From a halophilic archaeon (lineage in GTDB: Archaea; Halobacteriota; Halobacteria; Halobacteriales; Haladaptataceae): a DNA stretch of 64,000 nucleotides. How positions within the stretch are numbered: position 1 is the first letter of the stretch; every line of letters begins with the position of its first letter. Under the pieces are notes generated by a model. That model was not told where the DNA came from. It searched no databases and was given only the letters and a program-made list of their open reading frames with translations. The position numbers and the translations under genes were made by a program. The stretch spans positions 1,240,001-1,304,000 of the forward strand of contig QNGA01000001.1 in assembly GCA_003298465.1 (NCBI GenBank). The letters are read 5' to 3'. Below, in pieces: positions 8,383 through 17,056 of the stretch.

Positions 8383-8458
8383 ACATGATAATAGGTAGCA
8401 GTTGGCAAAAGAGTTCGCTACCGGTCGAGAGACGGTGGTCGACGAGGCGACGCCGCCG

Positions 8459-9178
8459 CTACTCGCCGACGCGTCGGAGGCGGTCGCGGGCGCTGACCAG
8501 TGCGTCCTCGTCGTCGTCCCGGAGGTGGCGCGCCAGTTCCCTGGCGGCCGCGACCAGCGACTCCGCCGTCTCGGGGGCGACGCCGCCCTCCAGCGCCCGG
8601 ACGCGCCGGACGTGCTCGCCCAGCGTTTCCAGCGCGCTCCGACTCTCCCGGGGGACGTCGCGGTCGTCGACCCACGTGGTCAGGTCTCGGTGGTACTCCC
8701 TGAGCGCGTCGCCGACCGCCAGTCCGCGCACGTCGTGCATTGACTCCGGCACCTCGGCGGGCGCGGGGCGGTCGCCCATATCCGCGCCGCGCAACAGCGA
8801 GAGGAAGTACAGTTCCTCGTCGTCGGTCGGGTCGAACGAGCGTCCGAACACGTCCGCGGCGTGGCGGAGTTCCTGTGCCGCCAGATACGTGTCGTCCAGC
8901 GTCCGGAGGTCGCCGCCGTCGATGAATCCGCGCTTGTGGACGTACTCCCGGGCCGACTCCTCGGCGTCGGCCGCGACCTCGCGCATCGGGCGACCGTCGA
9001 CCGAATCGCGCACGTCGGTCAGGTCGAGGTCCGCCGGACTGTCGGTGTGCTGGCGACGCTCCTCGTCGACGCCGACGCTGCGCACGCTTCCGCAGTCCGG
9101 ACACTCGACGCTCCCCGTCTCGTAGTACGACCACCGCGTTCCGCAGTCCTTGCACTCCCGCCGGCCGCGCACTTTCAT
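8459..9178 (-). CDS. TFIIB-type zinc-ribbon protein, haloarchaeal family
   Basis: The 239-residue protein begins with 'MKVRGRRECKDCGTRWSYYETGSVECPDCGS', giving a CxxC-x15-CxxC zinc ribbon at the N-terminus. The remaining 200 residues are largely helical ('AAQELRHAADVFGRSFD') with no known fold that I recognise (possibly DUF7117). The start at 9178 is chosen because the zinc ribbon then lies at the N-terminus; the frame extends to 9259 but that extension is unlike a haloarchaeal N-terminus. Role unknown. Confidence 0.75.
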   Translation of the reverse strand: MKVRGRRECKDCGTRWSYYETGSVECPDCGSVRSVGVDEERRQHTDSPADLDLTDVRDSVDGRPMREVAADAEESAREYVHKRGFIDGGDLRTLDDTYLAAQELRHAADVFGRSFDPTDDEELYFLSLLRGADMGDRPAPAEVPESMHDVRGLAVGDALREYHRDLTTWVDDRDVPRESRSALETLGEHVRRVRALEGGVAPETAESLVAAARELARHLRDDDEDALVSARDRLRRVGE

Positions 9179-9339
9179 GTCCGTACGTTGGCGGGCCGCG
9201 TTGAAAACTCCCGGGTGCCGCTCTCCTCCACGCTCGGACTCCCCCGTTCTTCGGTCCACCTCCGGTCCACCGCTCCCGTTCGTCGACCCGTCCGCGAGGA
9301 ACGGGCAAGTTTTTCCTTCACCGTCCGAAACTGCGTGGT

Positions 9340-10467
9340 ATGAACCTCTCCGAGGAACAGCGCCACATCCGGGACACCGTCCGGGAGTTCGCCGTCGAGG
9401 AGATTCGACCCCTCGCGGCCGACTGCGACGAACGCCAGGAGTTCCCCGAGGACGTCTGGGACGAGATGGCCGACCTCGGCGTGACCGGGATGACGGTCCC
9501 CGAGGAGTACGGCGGTCTCGACGTGGACCGTCTCACGTACAGCCTCGTCAACGAGGCGGTCGCGTACGGGAGCCTGTCGGTCGCCACCGCGCTCTCGGTC
9601 CACTGTCTCGCCACCTCCTGCATCGCGGAGTTCGGCGACGAGGACCAGCGGGAGCGCTGGCTGCCGGAGATGGTCGACGGCCGTCCCGTCGGCGCGTTCG
9701 CGCTCTCGGAACCGCAGGCCGGGTCGAACCCCGCCGAGATGACGACGGAAGCCAGGCGAGAGGGCGACGAGTACGTCATCGACGGCAAGAAACAGTGGAT
9801 TACCAACGGCCAGCGGGCGGGCGTCGTCGTCCTCTTCGCCAAGACCGACCGCGACGACCCCCGGAGCGTCACGCAGTTCGCCGTCCCGAAGGACGTCGAC
9901 GGACTGGAGGTCGGCAAGAAGGAGGACAAACTCGGTCTGCGCGCCAGCGACACGACGACGCTCATCTTCGACGACGTGCGGATTCCCGCGGAGAACCGCC
10001 TCACCGAGGAGGGCCGTGGCCTCTCGGCGGCGTTCCACATCCTCACCGGCGGTCGCATCGGCATCGCCAGCCAGTCCGTCGGACTGGCCCAGGCCGCGCT
10101 GGACGAGGCGGTCGCCTACGCCCAGGACCGCGAGCAGTTCGGCGAGCCGATAGCCGACATCCAGACCATCCGACACAAGCTGGCCGACATGCAGACCAAG
10201 GTCCAGGCGTCGCGCCTGCTGACCCGGGACGCGGCTCGCACCGACGACCGCGGCGAGACGCCGGAGATGGCCGCCAGCATGGCGAAGTACTTCGCCAGCG
10301 AGTCCGCCGTCGACGTGACCAACGAGGCGGTCCAGATTCACGGCGGCTACGGCTACACCACCGACTTCGACGTCGAACGGTTCTACCGCGACTCCAAGAT
10401 CACGACCATCTACGAGGGAACGAGCGAGATACAGAAGAAAGTGATCGCGCGAAATCTACTCGACTGA
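9340..10467 (+). CDS. Acyl-CoA dehydrogenase
   Basis: This flavoenzyme oxidises acyl-CoA to enoyl-CoA in fatty acid or branched-chain amino acid breakdown. The 375-residue length is standard. Visible motifs are 'ALSEPQAGSNPA' (first family signature), 'KQWITNG' (FAD/substrate region), 'QIHGGYGYTTDFDVERFYRDSK' (second signature, abbreviated here) and 'IYEGTSEIQ', in which Glu359 is the expected catalytic base, as in short and medium chain members. Its electron-transfer flavoprotein and other beta-oxidation genes are not nearby, so substrate length cannot be assigned. Confidence 0.93.
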   Translation: MNLSEEQRHIRDTVREFAVEEIRPLAADCDERQEFPEDVWDEMADLGVTGMTVPEEYGGLDVDRLTYSLVNEAVAYGSLSVATALSVHCLATSCIAEFGDEDQRERWLPEMVDGRPVGAFALSEPQAGSNPAEMTTEARREGDEYVIDGKKQWITNGQRAGVVVLFAKTDRDDPRSVTQFAVPKDVDGLEVGKKEDKLGLRASDTTTLIFDDVRIPAENRLTEEGRGLSAAFHILTGGRIGIASQSVGLAQAALDEAVAYAQDREQFGEPIADIQTIRHKLADMQTKVQASRLLTRDAARTDDRGETPEMAASMAKYFASESAVDVTNEAVQIHGGYGYTTDFDVERFYRDSKITTIYEGTSEIQKKVIARNLLD

Positions 10468-10494
10468 CCGGCGTCGCCGAGAGTCGCTCTCGGC

Positions 10495-11202
10495 CTAGAA
10501 CTGAGGCTGCCGGCCGCCGCCCTGCTGCATTCCGCCCTGCTGGCCTCCGCCTCGCTGGCCTCCGCCTCGCTGCATACCGCTTTGTTGCATTCCACCGTGC
10601 TGCATTCCGGGCTGTTGGCCGCCACCCTGCTGCATTCCGCCCTGCTGCATCCCACCTTGCTGCATTCCGCCCTGCTGTCCCATCGTCTGGAGCACCTGGT
10701 ACGTGGAGTCGAGCGTCCGGTCGAGCACGTTCGCCGTCTCCTGCGTGTGGGGTGCGTCGTGACGGTGGAGTTCTTCGAGCGTCTGTTCGCCGACGTTCAG
10801 CAGCGCCTCGGCGACGTACGGCGTCGTGGTTGCGTTCCGCGATATCGCCTTCGCCGTCAGATGTGCGATGTCGCTCACGTCCTCGCAGAGGCGCGCGCAG
10901 TCGGCCATCTGGGGGCCCGACTCGATGCACTGGTCCGCACACCACTCCGCGACCTGCTCGACTTCGAGGCAGTCGTCGAGACACATCCGCATCTCGCTCG
11001 TCAGATGGTCCTCGAACTTCTGGCCCTGCTGCATCTGCTGGGGTTGCTGGGACTGCTGGCCGCCTCGCTGTCGCTGGCCTCCCTGCTGGCCGAACTCCGG
11101 CTGCTGGCCCTGTCGGGATTGCTGACCGCCGCCGGTCTGCTGTCTCGATCCGCCGTAGCGTTGCCCACCGCCTGCCTGCGGCTGCTGGTACTGGTGTGCC
11201 AT
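10495..11202 (-). CDS. Cys-rich helical protein with Gln/Gly/Met repeat tails (Csp/DUF326-like)
   Basis: The 235-residue protein has three parts. Residues 1-62 are rich in Gln, Gly and Arg. Residues 63-172 are predicted helical and contain three CxxxC pairs at Cys74/78, 88/92 and 102/106, an exact 14-residue period. Residues 175-235 are Gln/Gly/Met repeats of the form MQQGG. CxxxC pairs along helices recall the four-helix copper storage proteins (Csp, DUF326), and Met-rich tails also bind Cu(I). Copper storage or chaperoning is an inference. The start at 11202 (MAHQYQ) is chosen over 11220. The nearest neighbour is a convergent acyl-CoA dehydrogenase, which gives no functional hint. Confidence 0.7.
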   Translation of the reverse strand: MAHQYQQPQAGGGQRYGGSRQQTGGGQQSRQGQQPEFGQQGGQRQRGGQQSQQPQQMQQGQKFEDHLTSEMRMCLDDCLEVEQVAEWCADQCIESGPQMADCARLCEDVSDIAHLTAKAISRNATTTPYVAEALLNVGEQTLEELHRHDAPHTQETANVLDRTLDSTYQVLQTMGQQGGMQQGGMQQGGMQQGGGQQPGMQHGGMQQSGMQRGGGQRGGGQQGGMQQGGGRQPQF

Positions 11203-12012
11203 TGTTTTCTCCGCTCCCACGCGGGAGCACTACGCCAGTACAGTCGACCACCGGTTAAACCGCCGCGACCGTTCCCGACCGTTCAGGCGCCCGGGTCGTT
11301 CCGTTTAGCTTCGTCCGGACCGTTCAAGAGCGACGCCGACGATGCGTTCGCCGCGGCCCGTGGCGTGGAAAACGAGTCGTTACTCCGGTTCAACTGTCGC
11401 TTCGAACGAGAAACAGCGACGACTGGGTCGGGTATCCGTCGTCGACTGTCCTCGCTCGACCCGTCCCCGGCGGGTCGAGCGAGCGGCCGATTCGACGGCC
11501 CGGATAGCACGGCCCCGTTCCGGCAGTGCGGCCGTGAGTGTCGCAGCTTCGTCCCCCGGCAGTGCGGACGGTCGTCGAGACCGGCGCTCGCGGACTCGGA
11601 CCCCGGAACCGTTCCCGGGTACGGGCCCGCGTCCCCCGGCGGCCGCGTTCGCCTCCGGTCACCTCCCCCGATGAGCGACGGCTCCCGCGTCGTGCGGGGT
11701 CCGCGCTCGCTTCGATGCCGGTCGAACGACGGCCGCCGGTCGACGGTCGGTCCCGGCCGGGCTCCCCAGTCCCGACCGGGGGTCGGGAATCGTTTCCGGT
11801 CCTCGCCGTCGTCGCGTCACCCCCAGTGTCTCCGTTGCGTTTCTCGCCCAGCGTTCACTGGGCACCCCACGATATGCGGACGGCGGAGATAAAGCGCCGC
11901 GACCGTTTCGACCGTTTTCCGCTGGAAACCCCGGGTTTGCCGATTTAGTCTCGCGTTGGGGAGGAGTTCCGCGAAGACGAGGTTTTTGTGCCGGGCCGTA
12001 AAACGGAGCGGT
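11203..12012. other. 810-base gap with no convincing gene
   Basis: All frames here are short, Arg/Pro/Ser-rich and without homologous-looking motifs. I looked for RNase P, SRP and 5S RNA hallmarks and saw none. The region includes a strong hairpin (11451-11483) and a weaker one at 11850-11867. The last 40 bases contain the promoter of the aminotransferase gene (T-rich gttttt near 11981). It could be a decayed gene or hold an unrecognised RNA. Confidence 0.5.
11451..11483. repeat. Perfect 13-bp inverted repeat in the gap
   Basis: CTCGCTCGACCCG (11451-11463) pairs perfectly with CGGGTCGAGCGAG (11471-11483) across a 7-base loop. No T-tract follows on either strand, and no gene ends within 200 bases, so a terminator role is doubtful. 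Confidence 0.5.
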
Positions 12013-13197
12013 ATGGACAGACCGGACGTCGGAGAACTGACGCCGCCGGACAGGACGTTGATGGGGCCCGGACCGAGCGAGGTCCATCCGCGCGTGCTTC
12101 GCGCGATGAGCACGCCGCTCGTCGGCCACCTCGACCCCTCGTTCGTCGAAATCATGGACGAGGTACAGGAGCTCCTGCGGTACGCGTTCCGCACCGACAA
12201 CGAGTGGACCATCCCCGTCTCCGGCACCGGGTCGGCGTCGATGGAGACCGCCATCGGCAATCTGGTCGAACCCGGCGACACGATGCTCGTCCCGACGAAC
12301 GGCTACTTCGGCGGACGGATGGAGTCGATGGCCGAGCGCGCGGGCGGCGAGGTCGTCCACGTCGACGCGCCGTGGGGCGAACCGCTCGACCCCGTGGACG
12401 TGGAGCATGCCTTCGAGGAGCACCAGCCCGACGTGTTCGGGTTCGTCCACGCCGAGACCAGCACGGGGGTCCTCCAACCCGACGTGCCGGAACTGACGAG
12501 CATCGCTCACGACCACGACGCGTACGTGATCGCCGACACCGTCACCTCGCTCGGCGGCGTCGAACTGCGGGTCGACGAGTGGGACGTCGACGCGGCCTAC
12601 GCCGGCCCGCAGAAGTGTCTCTCCTGTCCGCCGGGCGCGAGTCCGCTGACGCTCAACGACCGCGCCATGGAGAAGGTGCTCTCCCGGGACGACCCAGCCC
12701 GGTCGTGGTATCTCGACCTCTCGCTGCTGGAGGGGTACTGGGGCGACGAGCGCGCCTACCACCACACCGCGCCCATCACGAACGTGTACGCGCTCCGCGA
12801 GGCGCTTAGACTCGTCGCCGAGGAGGGCATCGAGGAACGCTGGCAGCGCCACCGCGAGATGGCCGGCGCGCTGAAGGCCGGCGTCGAGGCGATGGGCGGC
12901 TCGATGAACGCGCCGGACGACTACTGGCTGCCGAGCCTCAACGCCGTCCGGGTACCCGACGGCGTCACCGACACCGACGTGACCGACTACCTGCTGGAGC
13001 AGTACGACCTGGAGATAGCCACCGGGCTGGGCGACCTCGACGGCGACATCTTCCGCATCGGCTGCATGGGCTACTCCGCGCGCCCCGAGACCGTCTCCTA
13101 CCTCGTGAGCGCGCTCGGCGACGCGCTGGACGACCAGGGTGCCGACGTGGACGTGGAGGCCGGACTCGCCGCGACGAGCCGGCGGCTGGGCGAGTAA
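12013..13197 (+). CDS. Class V aminotransferase (serine/alanine-glyoxylate type)
   Basis: This PLP enzyme is of the alanine-glyoxylate/serine-pyruvate aminotransferase group and moves amino groups between serine or alanine and an oxoacid. The 394-residue protein begins with 'LMGPGPSEVHPRVLRAM', the typical substrate-binding opening. It has 'SGTGSASMETAI' for PLP phosphate contacts, 'ADTVTSLGG' with the Asp that pairs with the pyridine nitrogen, and 'GPQKCLSCPPG' with Schiff-base Lys201. The C-terminus has 'RIGCMG', close to the family's RIGxMG. The ATG at 12013 is selected because upstream codons encode an improbable Lys/Arg-rich leader. Exact substrate is unproven. Confidence 0.9.
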   Translation: MDRPDVGELTPPDRTLMGPGPSEVHPRVLRAMSTPLVGHLDPSFVEIMDEVQELLRYAFRTDNEWTIPVSGTGSASMETAIGNLVEPGDTMLVPTNGYFGGRMESMAERAGGEVVHVDAPWGEPLDPVDVEHAFEEHQPDVFGFVHAETSTGVLQPDVPELTSIAHDHDAYVIADTVTSLGGVELRVDEWDVDAAYAGPQKCLSCPPGASPLTLNDRAMEKVLSRDDPARSWYLDLSLLEGYWGDERAYHHTAPITNVYALREALRLVAEEGIEERWQRHREMAGALKAGVEAMGGSMNAPDDYWLPSLNAVRVPDGVTDTDVTDYLLEQYDLEIATGLGDLDGDIFRIGCMGYSARPETVSYLVSALGDALDDQGADVDVEAGLAATSRRLGE

Positions 13198-13361
13198 TCC
13201 GCCACCGCGATTCGACCACCGGTCGACGCTCGGGAGACGCCGACCCGTTTTCCCGCCCTCGTCGGAGGGCGAACGACTCGGCCCGTCGCCGGCGTCACTG
13301 CTGGTCGGCGTGACGTCGCGAGAACGTTTGCGAGGGTCCGCGAGGGACCGCAGTTTGCGAG

Positions 13362-13382
13362 GGCAAGACGCTCCGTCTTGCC
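13362..13382 (-). terminator. Hairpin downstream of tRNA-Leu(CAA)
   Basis: GGCAAGACG (13362-13370) and CGTCTTGCC (13374-13382) form a perfect 9-bp stem with a 3-base loop, about 30 bases beyond the tRNA 3' end. A second small stem, GGTCC/GGACC, lies at 13335-13349. The same stretch contains two copies of gtttgcgaggg (13326-13336 and 13353-13363), whose last 8 bases match the tRNA 3' end. The structure may stop or process the tRNA transcript. Confidence 0.4.
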
Positions 13383-13410
13383 GCACTGTTCGGGCCCGTC
13401 GGGCCGTCAG

Positions 13411-13494
13411 TGCGAGGGAAGGGATTTGAACCCTTGGACCCCTACGGGAGCGGATCTTGAGTCCGCCGCCGTTTCCAGGCTTGGCTACCCTCGC
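13411..13494 (-). tRNA. tRNA-Leu(CAA)
   Basis: The minus-strand gene has 84 bases and starts GCGAGGG, pairing with 3' CCCTCGC plus discriminator A. The anticodon arm is cggac-tCAAga-tccg, giving CAA (reads UUG). The long class II variable arm (ctcccgtagggg) and T loop TTCAAAT are present. No encoded CCA or intron is seen. Confidence 0.95.
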
Positions 13495-13645
13495 ACCGTG
13501 GGTCGTTTTCGTCTCGGCGTTTCCACCTAAGGTCTCCGAATCTATAAACGCCCTCCGAAATCGTTCGACGGCGCGCACGCAGCGGCAGACGGTCGCCGTC
13601 GCTGATAGACGCGACAGCGACGACAGAAAAGGGACGTCGACGGTC

Positions 13646-13939
13646 CTAGCGGGCGAGGATGGAGATGACGCCGCGAAGCGAGCTAGCGGGGGAGGGCCGC
13701 CGCTCTCGGACCGGGGATTTCCGCTTGGCGATGAGCGTCCACAGCACGAACCCCATCCCGGTACCGACCGCCGACGCGGTCAGGCCGATGGTGGCGAACG
13801 CGATGGTCTGGGCGAACAGCACCACGACCGAGGGGAGGCTGGTTCGGAGCGGAACGCTCGCGTCCTCGTCCCGGAGGGTCGGAACGAGCGATAGCATGAT
13901 GACGATGCTTCCACCGAGGAATACGAAGTCTTGCCACAT
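13646..13939 (-). CDS. Small three-helix membrane protein
   Basis: This 97-residue protein is almost entirely membrane-embedded: helices at about residues 4-20 ('FVFLGGSIVIMLSLVPTL'), 33-52 and 57-75, followed by a short basic tail that suggests a cytoplasmic C-terminus. The 'P' after the first helix and the repeated small-residue helices loosely recall half-SWEET/PQ-loop proteins, but the diagnostic motif is not clear, so this is only a guess. The start at 13939 (MWQDF) avoids an unlikely upstream extension. It is divergent from the phosphatase gene. Confidence 0.6.
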   Translation of the reverse strand: MWQDFVFLGGSIVIMLSLVPTLRDEDASVPLRTSLPSVVVLFAQTIAFATIGLTASAVGTGMGFVLWTLIAKRKSPVRERRPSPASSLRGVISILAR

Positions 13940-14196
13940 TGGTATCAGTTCTCGACAGCACCCCTCTGCGGGGGAGAGGGGCCGACTGCTCATTACAAAT
14001 CTTAACTCACATCCGAATAAGTATTTCGAACCATCCGCGGGATGCGATTATGGCCCACGCGACCACCACTCACGCGAGGCGACGACACCGATCGCACACC
14101 GTCGACGACCGCGGTCGTCTCCGCCCACGCGTCGTATCACATTCACGACGTGTCCGGAACCGACAGCCCTTTCCTCGCTCCAGGACAGCCACGACC

Positions 14197-15009
14197 ATGA
14201 CCGACATCGAAGCGCGCGTGGAACTCGCCGAGCGCGCAGCGACCGAAGGGGGTCGCGTCGCGGCGGACGGCTTCCGGACGGACCTCGACGTCGAGACGAA
14301 GGAGGGAAAGACCGACGTGGTCACCGAGGCCGACCGCGCGGCCCAGCGGCGGGTCGTCGAACTCGTCCGCGAGAAGTTCCCCGACGACGCCGTCGTCGGC
14401 GAGGAGGAGGACGCGCTGAAGTCGGTGCCCGAGGAGGGCGACGCCTGGGTCGTCGACCCCATCGACGGCACGAACAACTTCGTCCGCGAGACGCCGCTGT
14501 GGATGACGAGCGTCGCGGCGGTCCGCGACGGCGAACCGGTTGCGGCGGCGAACGTCGCCCCGGCGCTCGGCGACGCCTACGTCGCGGGACCGGACGACGC
14601 CGCCGGGAACGGCGACCCGCTGTCGGTCAGCGACCGCACCGACCCGGAGACGTTCGCCGTCGCGCCGACGATCTGGTGGGGGTTCGACCGCCGCGACGAG
14701 TACGCCGCGGCCGTCCGGAGCATCGTCTCCCGGTTCGGGGACATGCGTCGCATCGGCTGCGCCCAGCTCACGCTCTCGATGGTCGCGAGCGGGGCGCTCG
14801 ACGCCACGGTGACGAACGTCTCGCCGAATCCGTGGGACAGCGTCGCCGGCGTCCATCTGGTCCGACGGGCCGGCGGGACCGTGACCGACGTTCACGGCGA
14901 CCGGTGGACGGTCGGCAGTCGCGGACTGGTCGCCTCGAACGGCGAGGCACACGAGGCCGTGCTGGCCGCCGCGCGCGACGCCGAGTCGGAGCGAACCGAC
15001 GGCGGATAG
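14197..15009 (+). CDS. Inositol monophosphatase-family phosphatase
   Basis: The protein is a Mg-dependent sugar or inositol phosphatase. In archaea, members of this family often also act as fructose-1,6-bisphosphatases. The 270-residue enzyme has all metal ligands: Glu70 in 'GEEED', Asp87 and Asp90 in 'DPIDGTNNF', and the late 'NPWDSVAG' aspartate near residue 211. The ATG at 14197 gives a normal family N-terminus ('MTDIEARVELAERAA'). An in-frame ATG at 14050 follows a TATA-like aataagtattt (14014-14024) by about 30 bases and would add a His/Arg-rich 49-residue extension, so the start is not settled by promoter position. Confidence 0.9.
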   Translation: MTDIEARVELAERAATEGGRVAADGFRTDLDVETKEGKTDVVTEADRAAQRRVVELVREKFPDDAVVGEEEDALKSVPEEGDAWVVDPIDGTNNFVRETPLWMTSVAAVRDGEPVAAANVAPALGDAYVAGPDDAAGNGDPLSVSDRTDPETFAVAPTIWWGFDRRDEYAAAVRSIVSRFGDMRRIGCAQLTLSMVASGALDATVTNVSPNPWDSVAGVHLVRRAGGTVTDVHGDRWTVGSRGLVASNGEAHEAVLAAARDAESERTDGG

Positions 15010-15054
15010 CGTACGCCCGCGGCGAGTTCAGTCACTCGTTCCGATATGTGTAAG

Positions 15055-15063
15055 GATATTTAT
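15055..15063 (+). promoter_or_regulatory. Probable TATA box of the Lrp-family gene
   Basis: The sequence gatatttat interrupts GC-rich DNA 23-31 bases before the ATG at 15086, which fits a leaderless or very short-leader transcript. Confidence 0.5.
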
Positions 15064-15085
15064 CTCCGGGGGGACAGGGTAGCGT

Positions 15086-15553
15086 ATGAAGTTGGATGAC
15101 ACGGACCGCGCCATCCTGCGGGCGCTCCAGTCCGACGCCCGGACTCCCTTCAGCGAAATCGCTCGACAGATAGACATGTCCAGCGCGACGGTCCACGACC
15201 GCGTCAACCGGATGGAGGAGGAAGGCGTCATCAGCGGCTACCACGCCAAGGTGAACCCGAAGGAGGTGTCGCTCGGCATCTCGGCGTTCGTCGGCCTGCG
15301 CGTCGAGCAGGGCCGGGAGAAAGACACCCTCGCGCGTCTCGAAGACATCGACGGAGTCCAGGAGGTCCATCTCACCACGGGGTCGTGGGACGTGCTGATG
15401 CGCGTGTACGCCAGGGACGCCGACGAACTCCGCGAACTGATGTTCGAGAACATCGCCCAGATGGACGGGTTCTCGCGCTCCCAGACCATGGTCGTTCTCG
15501 GGACGCCGTTCGAGAGCGAGGAACTCCCCCTGACCGCCGCCGACGAGGAGTGA
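15086..15553 (+). CDS. Lrp/AsnC-family transcription regulator
   Basis: The 155-residue protein has the usual two domains. The N-terminal helix-turn-helix ('[20 protein letters not shown]', then '[19 protein letters not shown]') binds DNA. The C-terminal RAM/AsnC ligand-binding domain begins at about residue 70 ('[11 protein letters not shown]') and ends near 145. Such proteins form octamers and sense amino acids or other small molecules. The target is not evident. The next gene (DUF63) is only 43 bases away in the same direction, so the two may be co-transcribed. Confidence 0.92.
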   Translation: MKLDDTDRAILRALQSDARTPFSEIARQIDMSSATVHDRVNRMEEEGVISGYHAKVNPKEVSLGISAFVGLRVEQGREKDTLARLEDIDGVQEVHLTTGSWDVLMRVYARDADELRELMFENIAQMDGFSRSQTMVVLGTPFESEELPLTAADEE

Positions 15554-15596
15554 CGAGACCGGAACCCTGAAATCCGCTCGCTCCGGTGGCACGGAC

Positions 15597-16730
15597 ATGG
15601 ACACTGCAAGCGGACGTATCGACTCCGAGCGCGCGTGGGCCGGCGGGGTCCTCGCCGCGCTCGTCGTCCTCGTCGGCGGCGTGGTCGCGTTCCCCCGGCG
15701 AGTGTACGACGAGTTCATCTGGCACTACTTCTGGGGACCGGTCGTCGCCGACGCCAAGGGTGCACAGTGTGCCGTCCGCGAGGACGGGACGACGAAGTTC
15801 CTCCACGAGACGAGCGCCTGCGCGACCGCGCCGGAACCGGTCGCCGTCCCGGGCTACACCCTCGTCTCCGAGGTCGGCTACGCCGTCACGCTCATCGTCG
15901 CGCTCGTCGGCCTCGTCTTCCTGCTGCGCAGACTCGACGTCGGCCGGGACCGGAGTCTCTTCTTCGCGCTGTTCCCGTTCATGCTGTTCGGGGGCGCGCT
16001 CCGGGTCGTCGAGGACGCCCTCGACGAGGGTCTACAGGGCGTCGACGTCGCCATCTCCTACCCGTGGAACACGCTCATCATCAGTCCCGTCATCTACTTC
16101 ACCGTCTTCTTCGTAACGCTGGCGGCGCTCGTGGCCAGCGTCTTCCTCGCGCGCCGGAACGTCGTCGACCGCTACGAGTACCCGCTGTTCGGGGCTGGAA
16201 CGGTGGCGCTCGTCGCCACGCTCGGATACCTCCTCGCGCTGTCGTTCAGCACCGAACTCGTGACGCTCAACCTCCTCGTCCCCACGGTCGTCCTCGGCGG
16301 CGCGACGCTGGTGACGGGCGTGACGTGGTGGGCCATCGAGACGTTCGAACCGGAGATAAACGCCGGGACGGGAACCATCGGCGCGGTCGTCATCTGGGGC
16401 CACGCCGTCGACGGCGTCGCCAACGTCGCGGTGCTCGACTGGGCGGGCGCGCTCGGACTCGCGGGCCAGTACGGCGCGAAACATCCGGTCAACCGCGCCA
16501 TCGTCTCGATCACCGACTCCGTGCTTCCCGCGTCGATCACGTCGGTCGTCGGTACCGCGTGGCCGTTCCTGTTCGTCAAGATACTCGCCGCCGTCGCCGT
16601 GGTCTGGGTGTTCGACCGGCACATCTTCGAGGAGAGTCCGCGGTACGCCATCCTGTTGCTCATCGCCATCCTCGCGGTCGGACTCGGTCCCGGGAGCCGG
16701 GACATGCTCAGGGCGACGTTCGGCGTCTAG
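15597..16730 (+). CDS. DUF63 family membrane protein
   Basis: The 377-residue protein has about nine or ten membrane helices. Characteristic stretches include '[17 protein letters not shown]' after the first helix, '[15 protein letters not shown]', '[14 protein letters not shown]' and '[16 protein letters not shown]'. These fit the archaeal DUF63 family, which is widespread in Euryarchaeota and has no known function. The polar loop after helix 1 carries two Cys ('AQCAVR', 'SACATA') that could form a disulphide outside. The stop codon overlaps by 2 bases the end of the convergent zinc-ribbon gene. Confidence 0.88.
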   Translation: MDTASGRIDSERAWAGGVLAALVVLVGGVVAFPRRVYDEFIWHYFWGPVVADAKGAQCAVREDGTTKFLHETSACATAPEPVAVPGYTLVSEVGYAVTLIVALVGLVFLLRRLDVGRDRSLFFALFPFMLFGGALRVVEDALDEGLQGVDVAISYPWNTLIISPVIYFTVFFVTLAALVASVFLARRNVVDRYEYPLFGAGTVALVATLGYLLALSFSTELVTLNLLVPTVVLGGATLVTGVTWWAIETFEPEINAGTGTIGAVVIWGHAVDGVANVAVLDWAGALGLAGQYGAKHPVNRAIVSITDSVLPASITSVVGTAWPFLFVKILAAVAVVWVFDRHIFEESPRYAILLLIAILAVGLGPGSRDMLRATFGV

Positions 16731-16900
16731 TGCAGGCGTTCCAGCGTCGACTCGGGGAAGTACCGGCCCCCGCAGTTCGGGCACTCCGCGACTTCGAGGG
16801 TGTCCGCGACGTCCCCGAAGCCGAACTGCTCGCCGGGTACCGTCCCCCGCGACAGCGGCGTTCCGCAATTCGCACACGTCAGGTCGAACTCGGTCGTCAT
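16727..16900 (-). CDS. 57-residue zinc-ribbon protein
   Basis: This short frame encodes MTTEFDLTC...ERLH with two pairs of cysteines: 'CANCG' (Cys9, Cys12) and 'CPNCG' (Cys40, Cys43). The 27-residue spacing and the aromatic residues between fit a rubredoxin-like or zinc-ribbon knuckle pair. A TATA-like element lies at 16925-16940, suitably placed for the ATG at 16900. Codon choice is typical of the genome. It is the gene next downstream of the YcaO gene on the same strand, 156 bases away, so a connection is possible but unproven. The alternative is a stand-alone small zinc protein of the kind common in haloarchaea. Confidence 0.7.
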   Translation of the reverse strand: MTTEFDLTCANCGTPLSRGTVPGEQFGFGDVADTLEVAECPNCGGRYFPESTLERLH

Positions 16901-16924
16901 GCGATCCCCGCGGAATCGTTACTG

Positions 16925-16940
16925 AAATTATTCATAATTA
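16925..16940 (-). promoter_or_regulatory. TATA-like promoter of the 57-residue gene
   Basis: The AT-only block aaattattcataatta lies 25-40 bases before the ATG at 16900 on the minus strand. Its presence suggests the small gene has its own promoter rather than relying only on the YcaO gene upstream. Confidence 0.5.
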
Positions 16941-17056
16941 CAGTTCTGGGCGGTATCACGTACGATAGCGACTAACATAAGTCCCTGGGTGGCGTTAACA
17001 TGGGCTTCCGGACGCCATCGAGGGTGCACGGCGAGGTACGCTTCGGCGGACCGAGG

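Noticed and set aside
11283..11948. Several short frames in the 810-base gap
   Set aside because: They encode Arg/Ser/Pro-rich sequence without motifs, their codon use is poor and none has a credible promoter.
11203..12012. RNase P or SRP RNA in the gap
   Set aside because: I looked for the conserved RNase P core (GAGGAAAGTC and ACAGAA-type) and SRP helix 8 motifs on both strands and saw neither.
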